A stretch of DNA of 5,752 bases. Origin: Spirochaetales bacterium. Lineage in GTDB: Bacteria > Spirochaetota > Spirochaetia > Sphaerochaetales > Sphaerochaetaceae. The stretch spans positions 1 to 5,752 of the forward strand of contig JALFRH010000091.1 of the NCBI GenBank assembly GCA_022785155.1, written 5' to 3'. The notes beneath the pieces were generated by a model that saw only the letters and a program-made list of their open reading frames with translations, did not search any database and was not told the DNA's origin. Shown here piece after piece: positions 1 to 5,752 of this stretch (positions are counted from its first letter, which is position 1; each line of letters begins with the position of its first letter). The translations under genes and the position numbers were made by a program.

Positions 1-987
1 GACGCCTATGGCATCAGCAGCTTCCTCGAAGGTGCAGTTGGTTTTCTTTTGGAAACCTAGAATGCATTTCAGAATTCCCCTTTTTTCTCCGATGGGTATG
101 CCCTCTTTTCTGCCCTCTCGTTTTCCAATGGATATGCCCTCTTGCTTTCCAATGGATATGCCTTCTAGCTTTCCATCTTCCCTTCCTTTGTTTCTGAAGA
201 ATTCCCAGATTTCGTCAAATCCGTTTTCCATTACTTCCTCCCTCTTTGCATTCACTCCTGTGTATACAAGTGCAAGGTCCTTGGCTTCATCACTTACAAT
301 ATTAAATAGTTTCCCCAGTTTTTCAAAGTATTTCATCTTTTCCTCCAATTCCATCTTGCCTTTCGCTATCTTCACCGCATAGGATGCCATCCTCAGGTCG
401 TCGTTCATTTCCTCCAGTTCCTCTTCATTCAGGTCAAGGATGCTGAGGGTGGGGATGCTGTAGACTGGGAGAAACTCCAAGTAATCCTTAATGTGTTCCT
501 TTCTGAAATTGAAGGCGCTGGTGTCCCTCCATCCCTCATCCCTTCCCCATAGCACAAGCACGGTTATTACAGGGATGGTGTATCCATCCTTGTCTATGGC
601 AGTCAGATAGGAGAGGGCGTTATAGAGATGGATCCTTGCCTTGACATCCTTTCTGTTTATGCTCTGGTTCTCGATGCATAGATATATGCACTTGCCGTCC
701 TTCTTTATATTGGCCTTCTTTATGTCCCTGAAAAGTTCCTTCGAGAGCTTTAATAGGGATTCCCTTACGACCTCATTCTCTTCGTTCTCCTCTATGGCCT
801 TCTCCGTGGCCTTGGAGATAAGTGCAATCTCCCTGGAGTCGCAGGAATGGAGAGTCGAAGGGGTGGTGGCCTCTTTCCCTAGGGCCATGTTGACTACATG
901 GGAGAAGTTCTCCTTGTTGTCAAGAAGCCTGTACTGGACGTTGTTGAATACCTTGTATATATTCTTATCATTTTTGGGGTTCGTCAT
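1..987 (-). CDS. Rpn-family PD-(D/E)XK nuclease / putative transposase, partial (C-terminus off the left edge)
   Basis: The minus strand is open for 329 codons from the ATG at 987-985 to the window edge, with no stop, so the C-terminus is missing. The start is supported by a strong ribosome binding site (AGGAGGA at 991-997). The family is recognised from its layout. An N-terminal block runs FSHVVNMALGKE (about residues 33-44). It is followed by RDIKK with Asp88, then YLCIENQS with Glu106 and Gln108, which fit the D...ExQ nuclease core of Rpn/PDDEXK 'transposase' proteins. Further on come RIHLYNALSY and YTIPVITVLVLWGRDE, all typical of the family. Residues about 268-304 are a Gly/Glu/Lys-rich repeat (EGISIGK units), common in C-terminal tails of this family. 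Studied Rpn proteins are Mg/Ca-dependent DNA endonucleases that promote RecA-independent recombination. No terminal inverted repeats are visible, so I do not call a mobile element. The family call is firm; the biological role is not. Confidence 0.85.
   Translation of the reverse strand, partial: MTNPKNDKNIYKVFNNVQYRLLDNKENFSHVVNMALGKEATTPSTLHSCDSREIALISKATEKAIEENEENEVVRESLLKLSKELFRDIKKANIKKDGKCIYLCIENQSINRKDVKARIHLYNALSYLTAIDKDGYTIPVITVLVLWGRDEGWRDTSAFNFRKEHIKDYLEFLPVYSIPTLSILDLNEEELEEMNDDLRMASYAVKIAKGKMELEEKMKYFEKLGKLFNIVSDEAKDLALVYTGVNAKREEVMENGFDEIWEFFRNKGREDGKLEGISIGKQEGISIGKREGRKEGIPIGEKRGILKCILGFQKKTNCTFEEAADAIGV
86..169 (-). repeat. In-frame 24-bp direct repeats in the nuclease gene
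   Basis: Units at 122-145 and 146-169 are adjacent and agree at 22 of 24 positions. A diverged unit at 86-109 agrees with the 122-145 unit at 19 of 24. A 12-bp non-matching piece lies between 109 and 122. On the coding (minus) strand each unit encodes an eight-residue EGISIGKx-like module (residues 275-282, 283-290 and about 295-302). Because 24 is divisible by three, gain or loss of a unit would keep the reading frame. Confidence 0.85.
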
Positions 988-990
988 TTC

Positions 991-997
991 TCCTCCT
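991..997 (-). promoter_or_regulatory. Ribosome binding site of the nuclease gene
   Basis: On the minus strand this reads AGGAGGA, three bases before the ATG at 987. It is an almost full anti-Shine-Dalgarno match and decides the start of the long left-hand frame. Confidence 0.8.
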
Positions 998-1074
998 ATA
1001 TATAGAACAGAAAAATGACGAAAATTGTCTTGCTGTTTTTTGTTTTTTTTACTTTTTATGAGAAAAACATAGAG

Positions 1075-1097
1075 AAAAAGGTATCTACTACCTGTTT
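1075..1097 (-). terminator. Intrinsic terminator after the YcxB-like gene
   Basis: Read on the minus strand, AGGTA-GTAGA-TACCT forms a five-pair stem with a five-base loop (1079-1093). Three further A-T pairs extend it past one C/T mismatch, and the 3' side runs into TTTTT then CTC. It lies 33-55 bases past the stop codon at 1130-1132. It would end the YcxB-like transcript and so separate it from the nuclease gene on the same strand. The stem is short, which limits confidence. Confidence 0.55.
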
Positions 1098-1129
1098 GCT
1101 TCTTCGGAAAGATATATGAAATACTACTT

Positions 1130-1675
1130 TCAGCTCTTTTCTCCTACACTACGAAGGTTTATTTTGTTTGACTGTATTTTTGTACACTTATCCTTCATCT
1201 TCTTTGATATCAAATCCCAGGCTTTATCCTGATCAGTTTTCTCTGATGGCAGGATGAAGGCACGCTCAGAAGTAATGTATATGTATATTGCATCATAGTT
1301 TCTGTAGGCATGGTATGCTTTATCCCACTGATAAGTGGCTTCTTCTTTTTCATTTCTTACGTGGATGGCCGAAGAATCCAAATTTATTGTATACACATAT
1401 CTTCCTTGTGATAGTTTTTGTTTTTTAATTTCTTCCTTCAGGTTCAGAAAAAAGGAAGAGAAATAGACTATGGGCATACCAAGTCCAATCATCAAGAGAA
1501 TTGAACCCAATAGAACGGCACCATCTGTTTTATGCATAATGAAGCAGACTATGGCGGAGATGGTCATAATCGATGCGAAGGTGACGGGGCTTTTCCAAGC
1601 CTTTCTTCTTGCGAGCATATCAAAAATAGTAAATTCCCTGAAAGTACGGGAATCCAATACGACTTTGGTTTCCAT
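1130..1675 (-). CDS. YcxB-like two-helix membrane protein, unknown function
   Basis: A 181-residue protein if it begins at the internal ATG at 1675-1673 (METKVV...). The frame extends upstream to another ATG at 1759, which would add 28 residues. I prefer the inner start because YcxB-type proteins normally begin with a short strand such as VVLDSRTFREF just before the 'xxRRK' segment and the first helix. The upstream ATG also lacks a ribosome binding site, although the inner one has no clear site either. Two hydrophobic helices follow (about residues 30-48 and 53-76). A soluble C-terminal domain (about 85-165) carries the family hallmark: strands around YQWDKAYHAYRNYDAIYIYI, then AFILPSE. YcxB domains have no established biochemical role; they resemble PH-like membrane-associated folds. 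The gene is divergent from the kinase operon, with 111 bp between starts. A link to that system is possible but unproven. Confidence 0.7.
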   Translation of the reverse strand: METKVVLDSRTFREFTIFDMLARRKAWKSPVTFASIMTISAIVCFIMHKTDGAVLLGSILLMIGLGMPIVYFSSFFLNLKEEIKKQKLSQGRYVYTINLDSSAIHVRNEKEEATYQWDKAYHAYRNYDAIYIYITSERAFILPSEKTDQDKAWDLISKKMKDKCTKIQSNKINLRSVGEKS

Positions 1676-1725
1676 AATTGGAGTATAGATACCAAATGAA
1701 AGAGAAGAAAGAGAAAAACAGAGAA

Positions 1726-1755
1726 ATAATGGTTTTCTTCTCCTCTTATTGTAAA
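1726..1755 (-). promoter_or_regulatory. Candidate promoter for the YcxB-like gene
   Basis: Minus strand TTTACA (1755-1750) and CATTAT (1731-1726) are separated by 18 bp; they match 5/6 and 4/6 of the sigma-70 -35 and -10 consensus. Transcription would start near 1719. That lies downstream of the outer ATG at 1759 and upstream of the ATG at 1675, so this favours the inner start. The region is A/T-rich and chance matches are common. Confidence 0.3.
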
Positions 1756-1786
1756 ACATGATAGAATACGTATCAGGGGGGAGAGA

Positions 1787-3283
1787 ATGAAGGTTAGGAG
1801 GATTAGTCTTGCATCAAGAGTCTATTGTTCCTTGGTTGGGTTCTTGGTTTGTTTTCTCCTTCAGCTGGGCCTTATTTCCCTAAGACAGTATTATGTTATG
1901 ACTCCACAAAACAGGATGATATCCCATATTCAGGATCTAAGCTCTTTTATTTCCATTAATGAAGAGAGCGTTGACGCATATAGCTCCTTTAGATGGGATT
2001 ATGGAGACACTGAAGAGTTTGTCTCTTTGGAAAGATCAAGAAACATTGAAAGATCCAAGTATTACTTCTCCCTTAATGTAGAGTATGACAAGGAAAACGA
2101 AGAAGAGTATCTGTTGTCCCGTTCTTCCATCAATCTATATTCTACATATCTATCCATGAGTGAAGAAATCATGACACTTCTGCAACAAGGGGAGAGAACA
2201 AAAGCATCTGGAATCTATTACAACAAGCTCTCTTACTGCTTGGAGTATCTCAGCTCCACTATGGACTCTCTTTTGGAAGAATCCATCATCAAGACAAAGG
2301 AAAGCTTTCTCAAGACCCAGAGCATCAATGATAAAATCGACAATATCCAAAGTGTAATTACCTTGCTTTCACTTATCTTTGCTGCAATCCTTTCTCTTTC
2401 TATGGCTCTTCTTTTGTCATATGTAAGAGTATTCTCCAAGCAATCGAAACTATTGGGAGAAGGAAACTGGGATGTGCCTGACATAGGTGAAAAGGGACCT
2501 TTGGAAATTGTATATATGGCAAAAGCCTTCAATAAGATGAAGCATGATATGAAGAGCCAAGTACAGCTTCTTGAAGAAAAGAACACCATTCAGGAAGAGC
2601 TCTTTGAGAAAGAGAAGGAATCCCTATCCCTTAGAAGTCTCTTGGAAGAAGAGAGACTTCAACAGCTGAGAAGTAGGATCAACCCCCACTTTTTGTTCAA
2701 CACTCTCAATGTAATAAAGTTCGCCGCCCAGAATGAAGGGGCTGTAAAGACAGAAGATATGCTCGATTCTCTGGCCCTGTTGTATCGATACGCCTTAGGC
2801 AGCAACAGCGACAGCGTCCCTGTTGCAAGAGAGATTAGAATCGTTGTGGCCCTTACTTCCCTCTATAAGGCAAGATTCGGAGATAGGATAAACTTAAAGT
2901 GGGAAAGCTATATGGATGAGGAATTGACTGAAGTAATGGTACCCTCATTTATTCTCCAGCCAATTGTAGAGAATGCATTCAGGCATGGAATAGGGCCAAA
3001 GACAGAGGGCGGGGAAGTGATGATCACAATTGACAGTGACAATGAGTTCCTTACTATTGTCATCTCAGATGACGGCGTGGGAATGGATGAAGAAACACTG
3101 TTTAGGGTAAATGAAAGGATAAAAGAGAAGAAACTTGGTGAAGAGCACATAGGAATCGGAAATGTCGCTGCAAGAGTCCAAATGCTTTCCTCTTCAGCTT
3201 CTTTTACTGTCCAATCTGAAAAAGACAAAGGCACAAAGGTTATTATGAAGATGCCGTTATTGCTTGTTAAGGAGGATAACTGA
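1787..3283 (+). CDS. Sensor histidine kinase, LytS/YesM class (His_kinase + HATPase_c)
   Basis: A 498-residue membrane kinase that passes phosphate to the response regulator encoded immediately downstream. Residues 11-32 form the first transmembrane helix. Residues about 33-187 are an extracytoplasmic, mostly helical and acidic sensor region that I cannot assign to a named domain; it may be a helical bundle. The second transmembrane helix is about 189-213. A HAMP-like linker follows (about 214-262, with ending IVYMAKAFNKM), then a charged coiled coil (about 256-298). The His_kinase motif INPHFLFNTL gives His301 as the phosphoacceptor. The ATPase domain shows the N box QPIVENAFRHGI (Asn396), the G1 box SDDGVGM (428-433), the G2 box HIGIGN (454-459) and KGT at 481-483. 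All catalytic motifs look intact. The ATG at 1787 follows a purine-rich AGGGGGGAG site at 1775-1783. The regulator gene begins one base after the stop, so the two are surely co-transcribed and translationally coupled. Confidence 0.95.
   Translation: MKVRRISLASRVYCSLVGFLVCFLLQLGLISLRQYYVMTPQNRMISHIQDLSSFISINEESVDAYSSFRWDYGDTEEFVSLERSRNIERSKYYFSLNVEYDKENEEEYLLSRSSINLYSTYLSMSEEIMTLLQQGERTKASGIYYNKLSYCLEYLSSTMDSLLEESIIKTKESFLKTQSINDKIDNIQSVITLLSLIFAAILSLSMALLLSYVRVFSKQSKLLGEGNWDVPDIGEKGPLEIVYMAKAFNKMKHDMKSQVQLLEEKNTIQEELFEKEKESLSLRSLLEEERLQQLRSRINPHFLFNTLNVIKFAAQNEGAVKTEDMLDSLALLYRYALGSNSDSVPVAREIRIVVALTSLYKARFGDRINLKWESYMDEELTEVMVPSFILQPIVENAFRHGIGPKTEGGEVMITIDSDNEFLTIVISDDGVGMDEETLFRVNERIKEKKLGEEHIGIGNVAARVQMLSSSASFTVQSEKDKGTKVIMKMPLLLVKEDN
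3268..3276 (+). promoter_or_regulatory. Ribosome binding site that fixes the regulator's GTG start
   Basis: TAAGGAGGA lies inside the 3' end of the kinase gene, nine bases before the GTG at 3285. The in-frame TTG at 3264 lies upstream of this site and so cannot use it; the GTG is therefore the likely start. Confidence 0.75.
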
Positions 3284-3284
3284 A

Positions 3285-4055
3285 GTGACGAAGGTACTTG
3301 TTGTCGACGATGAAATACCGGAACAGAGACATTTATCTGATATTTTGTACAGTTCATTCTCTGGAAGTGTTACTGTCCAATGTGCAGACAATGGGAAAGA
3401 AGCTGTATCCCAGGCTTCTCTCTGGAACCCTGACATAATATTGATGGATATTGAAATGCCTCTTATGAACGGAATAGAGGCCACGAAAAGAATACTTGAA
3501 AACGATCCTAGGGTAAGAATCATATTCATCACTGCATACTCCTTGTTTGAATATGCCAGGGAGGCTGTGAAGTTAAGGGTATCGGACTATATCTTGAAGC
3601 CAGTGGTCAAAGAAGAAGTCGTGGCTGCAATCCAAAAGGCATTGGATAGTATTGGCGTGCAAAGACAGCTTGAGGGCTTGAGGAATGGAGATGAAAGCGA
3701 GGCTGGAGAAAAAGGTGCACAGATAGTAAGAAAAGTAAAGAGATGGATAGAAAAGAACTATTCCTCAATATACGTCAGCCTTGATAGTGTGGGGGAGATG
3801 CTTTCAATTAGTCCTGCATATCTTTCCTCAATATTCAAAAAGTATAGTGGAACAAACTTCTCCGATTATTTGTCCGATGTAAGGACCAATGCTGCAAAGG
3901 AGTTGTTGAAGGATCCTTTGAGAAGTATGGGGGAAATAGCGCGGATGACAGGGTATGAAAACGGAAGCTATTTCTGCAGAGCCTTTAAAAAGAAGACAGG
4001 GTTTACACCATCGGAATATAGGAAAAACAGAGGATATAGGGGAGGAGAAGCATGA
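3285..4055 (+). CDS. Response regulator, receiver + AraC-type DNA-binding domain (YesN-like)
   Basis: A 256-residue cytoplasmic transcription factor counted from the GTG start. The N-terminal receiver domain (residues 1-120) begins TKVLVVDDE, giving the acidic pocket Asp8/Asp9. The phosphoacceptor is Asp55 in ILMDIEMP. The conserved Thr83 (IIFITAY) and Lys105 (YILKP) are present, so it should be phosphorylatable. A linker (about 121-145) leads to a C-terminal AraC-family domain (about 147-250) with two helix-turn-helix units: VGEMLSISPAYLSSIFKKYSG and IARMTGYENGSYFCRAFKK, ending in the signature GFTPSEYRK. Receiver-AraC regulators of this kind are the usual partners of LytS/YesM kinases and often control sugar or carboxylate uptake genes. 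The gene is one base after the kinase and its TGA overlaps the ATG of the lipoprotein gene (ATGA at 4052). The most likely target is the transport genes to the right, but no operator is recognisable. Confidence 0.95.
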   Translation: MTKVLVVDDEIPEQRHLSDILYSSFSGSVTVQCADNGKEAVSQASLWNPDIILMDIEMPLMNGIEATKRILENDPRVRIIFITAYSLFEYAREAVKLRVSDYILKPVVKEEVVAAIQKALDSIGVQRQLEGLRNGDESEAGEKGAQIVRKVKRWIEKNYSSIYVSLDSVGEMLSISPAYLSSIFKKYSGTNFSDYLSDVRTNAAKELLKDPLRSMGEIARMTGYENGSYFCRAFKKKTGFTPSEYRKNRGYRGGEA

Positions 4056-5047
4056 GGAAAGTTCTTCTATGCCTCTTGTCAATTATTCTATTGGTCTCCT
4101 GTGCGAAGAAAACGGAGGAAGGTGAAAAACCTCTTCTTATCCTTAGGTATGGAGATAACCAGCCCGACTACTATCCCACCACTCGAGCCGCCAGATATTT
4201 CAGCCAAAGAGTTGAAGAGAAGAGCGATGGAAGGATAAAGATTGAAGTGTATGGAGACGGGAGACTGGGAAACGAGAATGACGTATTCAGAATGGTGGAG
4301 TATGGAGGCGTAGACTTTATGCGTCTCAGCATAGGAACCTTAAGTGCATTCTATCCTGAGTTCCAGATTTTGCAGTTGCCTTATCTATTCTCATCCTCTG
4401 CCCATATGTGGAATGTATTGGATGGAAAGGTGGGGGATTATTTTCTTTCAATTCTAAATGGAGATTCCATAGGTCTATCCTGGTTCGATGCCGGAGCCAG
4501 AAGTGTTTATACAATAGAAAAAATCGATACCCTTTCAGATCTGCAGGATAAGGTCATCAGAACTCAGGAAAATGATAAAATGGAGGAGATATTCTCGCTC
4601 CTTGGAGCCTCCACCATCCAAATACCATATGGCAGTGTATATTCTGAACTAATGAGAAAGACCATCGACGGGGCGGAAAACAATTTTCCTTCCTATATGT
4701 ATACAGGGCACTCTGATGTAGCCAGGTTCGTTTTCTTGGACGAACACATGAGACTACCTGAAATAATGGTTATGAGCAGAAAGGCCATGGAGGAGATAAA
4801 GGCCATTGATGAAGACCTGTTGGATGTAATAAAGGAAGCTGCCATCGAGGCTGGAATATATGAGAGGCAGCTATGGAATGAAGAAGAGGAGAAGGCCAAA
4901 AGGGACGCCATAATAAAGGGTTGCATCGTCACTTATCCCAGTTATGATGAAATCGAGAAGTGGAAGGAGGCTGTTTCCCCCATATATGATACGTTGGATG
5001 CTGAGAGTATGAAGATAGTTGAAGAAATAAAATCTCTAGACGAATAG
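4052..5047 (+). CDS. dctP: DctP-family TRAP substrate-binding lipoprotein, coupled to the two-component genes
   Basis: A 331-residue periplasmic solute-binding protein of the DctP/TRAP family. The N-terminus is a lipoprotein signal: MRK, a hydrophobic core, then LVSC with Cys17 as the lipid-attached residue, so the protein should be membrane-tethered. The fold is recognised from YFSQRVEEKSDGRIKIEVY (about 49-67), GRLGNENDV (70-78), the LQLPYLF segment (107-113), and DKVIRTQEN with Arg170, the position of the arginine that binds substrate carboxylate in this family. MRKTIDGAENN follows (201-211). The length is normal for the family and no key block is missing. The start overlaps the regulator stop (ATGA) and follows GGAGGAG at 4041-4047. 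No DctQ or DctM membrane subunit follows directly; instead a second DctP gene begins 120 bp downstream. Being co-translated with a kinase and regulator, it may serve as a ligand sensor for the kinase rather than, or in addition to, transport (inference). Codons include AGG and many ATA, as in the neighbouring kinase. Confidence 0.9.
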   Translation: MRKVLLCLLSIILLVSCAKKTEEGEKPLLILRYGDNQPDYYPTTRAARYFSQRVEEKSDGRIKIEVYGDGRLGNENDVFRMVEYGGVDFMRLSIGTLSAFYPEFQILQLPYLFSSSAHMWNVLDGKVGDYFLSILNGDSIGLSWFDAGARSVYTIEKIDTLSDLQDKVIRTQENDKMEEIFSLLGASTIQIPYGSVYSELMRKTIDGAENNFPSYMYTGHSDVARFVFLDEHMRLPEIMVMSRKAMEEIKAIDEDLLDVIKEAAIEAGIYERQLWNEEEEKAKRDAIIKGCIVTYPSYDEIEKWKEAVSPIYDTLDAESMKIVEEIKSLDE

Positions 5048-5073
5048 TATTATTACGGATTTTCAATTTTTTT
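5041..5073 (+). terminator. Weak terminator-like hairpin after the lipoprotein gene
   Basis: Positions 5041-5057 can form a six-pair stem with one bulged base and a GTAT loop, starting inside the last codons of the lipoprotein gene. T-runs follow at 5060-5063 and 5067-5073. The stem is mostly A-T and therefore weak; partial read-through into the next gene is plausible. Confidence 0.25.
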
Positions 5074-5167
5074 CTATTTTTTTTACATTTTTTCGATTTG
5101 GTTGCAAGCTGGAGAAACTTCATTTAGTCTGACCTTGGTTTTAAAAACAAACAAACGGAGGATTTAT
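5048..5167 (+). promoter_or_regulatory. Intergenic control region of the second DctP gene, with phased T-tracts
   Basis: T-tracts at 5060-5063, 5067-5073, 5077-5084 and 5088-5093 have centres about 8.5, 10.5 and 10 bp apart, the last three close to one helical turn. A candidate -35 TTGCAA (5102-5107) and a poor -10 TAGTCT (5125-5130) are 17 bp apart. The T-tracts then fall where an upstream promoter element would lie. The leader contains TTTTAAAA and an AAC-rich stretch, and ends with GGAGGA at 5157-5162, five bases before the ATG at 5168. The ribosome binding site is clear; the promoter hexamers are tentative. Confidence 0.4.
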
Positions 5168-5752
5168 ATGAAGAAACTCGTTGCTTTTGCACTTTGTGCA
5201 CTTATGGTTTTCTCTGTTTTTGCAAACGGTGAAAAAGAAACAACCGCAGCTAAGGCTGACGGTCCTGTCACTCTTGTCTACGCAGAAGTAAACCCACTTG
5301 ATACAATCGTCGGTATGACAGCTCAGTATTTCAAGGAACAGGTTGAAACACTTACAAATGGTTCTGTAATCATCGACATCCAGGCTTCTGGTGTCCTTGG
5401 AAGCGAAAACGACGTTCTTGATGGTATGATGGGTGGCGCTACAACTGTCGATATCTCCAGAATCTCAGCTTTTGCTCTTACAGGATATGGTGCAAAGAAG
5501 TCCATGCTTCTCTCTCTTCCTTTCACATTCGAGAGTAGAGATCACTTCTGGAACTTTGCAAACTCTGATCTTGCAGCTGAATTCCTCAACGAACCACAGG
5601 AAATCGGTCTTCCTCTCAGAGGTATCTTCTATGGTGAAGAGGGCTTCAGACACTTCTTTACTGTCAAGCCTGTTTCATCTATCGCAGATTTCAAGGGACT
5701 TAAGATTCGTGTTTCCAACGACCCAGTCATGACAGGTATGGTCAAGGGCCTC
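5168..5752 (+). CDS. dctP: Second DctP-family TRAP substrate-binding protein, partial (C-terminus off the right edge)
   Basis: The frame is open from the ATG at 5168 to the window end (195 codons), about 60% of a usual DctP protein. Residues 1-19 form a signal peptide (MKKL, hydrophobic core, SVFA) with a likely signal peptidase I cut before Asn20. There is no lipobox cysteine, so the mature protein should be soluble in the periplasm. The mature part begins with a Lys/Glu/Thr/Ala linker. DctP landmarks follow: YFKEQVETLTNGSVIIDI (about 54-71), VLGSENDV (76-83), MLLSLPFTF (113-121), and FKGLKIRVSND with Arg181, the expected carboxylate-binding arginine. It is clearly related to the upstream lipoprotein (shared LGxENDV and KxIR blocks) but diverged. 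Codon use differs sharply: all but one of its ten Ile codons are ATC, with no ATA, and Leu is mainly CTT/CTC. This suggests high expression. It is likely the transport receptor of a TRAP system with dctQM beyond the window. Confidence 0.9.
   Translation, partial: MKKLVAFALCALMVFSVFANGEKETTAAKADGPVTLVYAEVNPLDTIVGMTAQYFKEQVETLTNGSVIIDIQASGVLGSENDVLDGMMGGATTVDISRISAFALTGYGAKKSMLLSLPFTFESRDHFWNFANSDLAAEFLNEPQEIGLPLRGIFYGEEGFRHFFTVKPVSSIADFKGLKIRVSNDPVMTGMVKGL

Noticed and set aside
8..382. Plus-strand open frame of 124 codons
   Set aside because: It lies opposite the Rpn-like nuclease gene. Its Phe/Pro/Ser-rich MDMPS-type repeats are just the complement of the Gly-rich tail repeats.
997..1004. 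TATATATA as a -10 box for the nuclease gene
   Set aside because: It directly abuts the ribosome binding site, so transcription would begin inside or after that site, and no good -35 is spaced correctly.
641..1018. Plus-strand open frame of 125 codons
   Set aside because: Antisense to the nuclease core, where the conserved IENQ and RDI motifs are on the minus strand. There is no ribosome binding site and no family resemblance.
1036..1057. T-runs between the nuclease and YcxB-like genes as another phased bend
   Set aside because: Tract centres are about 8 bp apart, not near one helical turn, so phased bending is not supported. They are plain A/T-rich upstream DNA.
1762..1767. TAGAAT as a -10 box for the kinase operon
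   Set aside because: The hexamer is fair, but nothing like a -35 occurs 16-18 bp upstream. The true promoter cannot be placed from sequence.
2233..2589. Minus-strand open frame inside the kinase gene
   Set aside because: Shadow of the kinase reading frame, whose domains are continuous on the plus strand through this stretch.
3264..3284. Upstream TTG start for the response regulator
   Set aside because: It lies before the GGAGG site at 3271-3275 and would add seven residues before the normal receiver start TKVLVVDD. GTG at 3285 fits better.
4929..5123. Minus-strand open frame of 64 codons spanning the intergenic region
   Set aside because: Lys/Asn-rich only because it reads the T-tracts in reverse. 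It overlaps the lipoprotein 3' end and shows no protein family features.

Overview
The window is a low-to-mid GC bacterial segment that most resembles a host-associated spirochaete (Treponema/Sphaerochaeta type). This rests on the style of the second TRAP-binding-protein signal peptide, which ends FANGEKE, on the heavy AGA/AGG and ATA codon use of most genes, and on the mix of TRAP transporter, LytS/YesM-type kinase and Rpn-type nuclease genes. The assignment is an inference and has not been checked against a database.

Layout. (1) Positions 1-987, minus strand: a long open frame with no stop before the window edge. It encodes most of an Rpn-family PD-(D/E)XK nuclease ('putative transposase') with a repetitive Gly-rich C-terminus. 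(2) Positions 1130-1675, minus strand: a small two-helix membrane protein of YcxB type, followed by an intrinsic terminator at about 1075-1097 that separates it from the nuclease gene. (3) Positions 1787-5047, plus strand: a tight three-gene operon. Its genes are a membrane histidine kinase of the LytS/YesM class, a response regulator with receiver and AraC-type DNA-binding domains (GTG start 1 nt after the kinase stop), and a lipoprotein of the DctP TRAP-binding family (ATGA overlap with the regulator). (4) Positions 5048-5167: an intergenic region with regularly spaced T-tracts, a weak terminator-like hairpin and the leader of the next gene. (5) Positions 5168-5752, plus strand: the first 195 codons of a second DctP-family binding protein. 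It has a signal peptidase I type signal and codon use unlike its neighbours, as expected of an abundant protein.

How the genes may work together (inference): the lipid-anchored DctP, made with the kinase and regulator, is a plausible ligand-sensing accessory of the two-component system. The second, soluble and apparently highly expressed DctP would be the transport-dedicated receptor of a TRAP transporter, whose DctQ/DctM membrane genes are expected just beyond the right edge. The regulator would then control the transporter genes. No RNA genes, CRISPR arrays, insertion sequence ends or origins were recognised.
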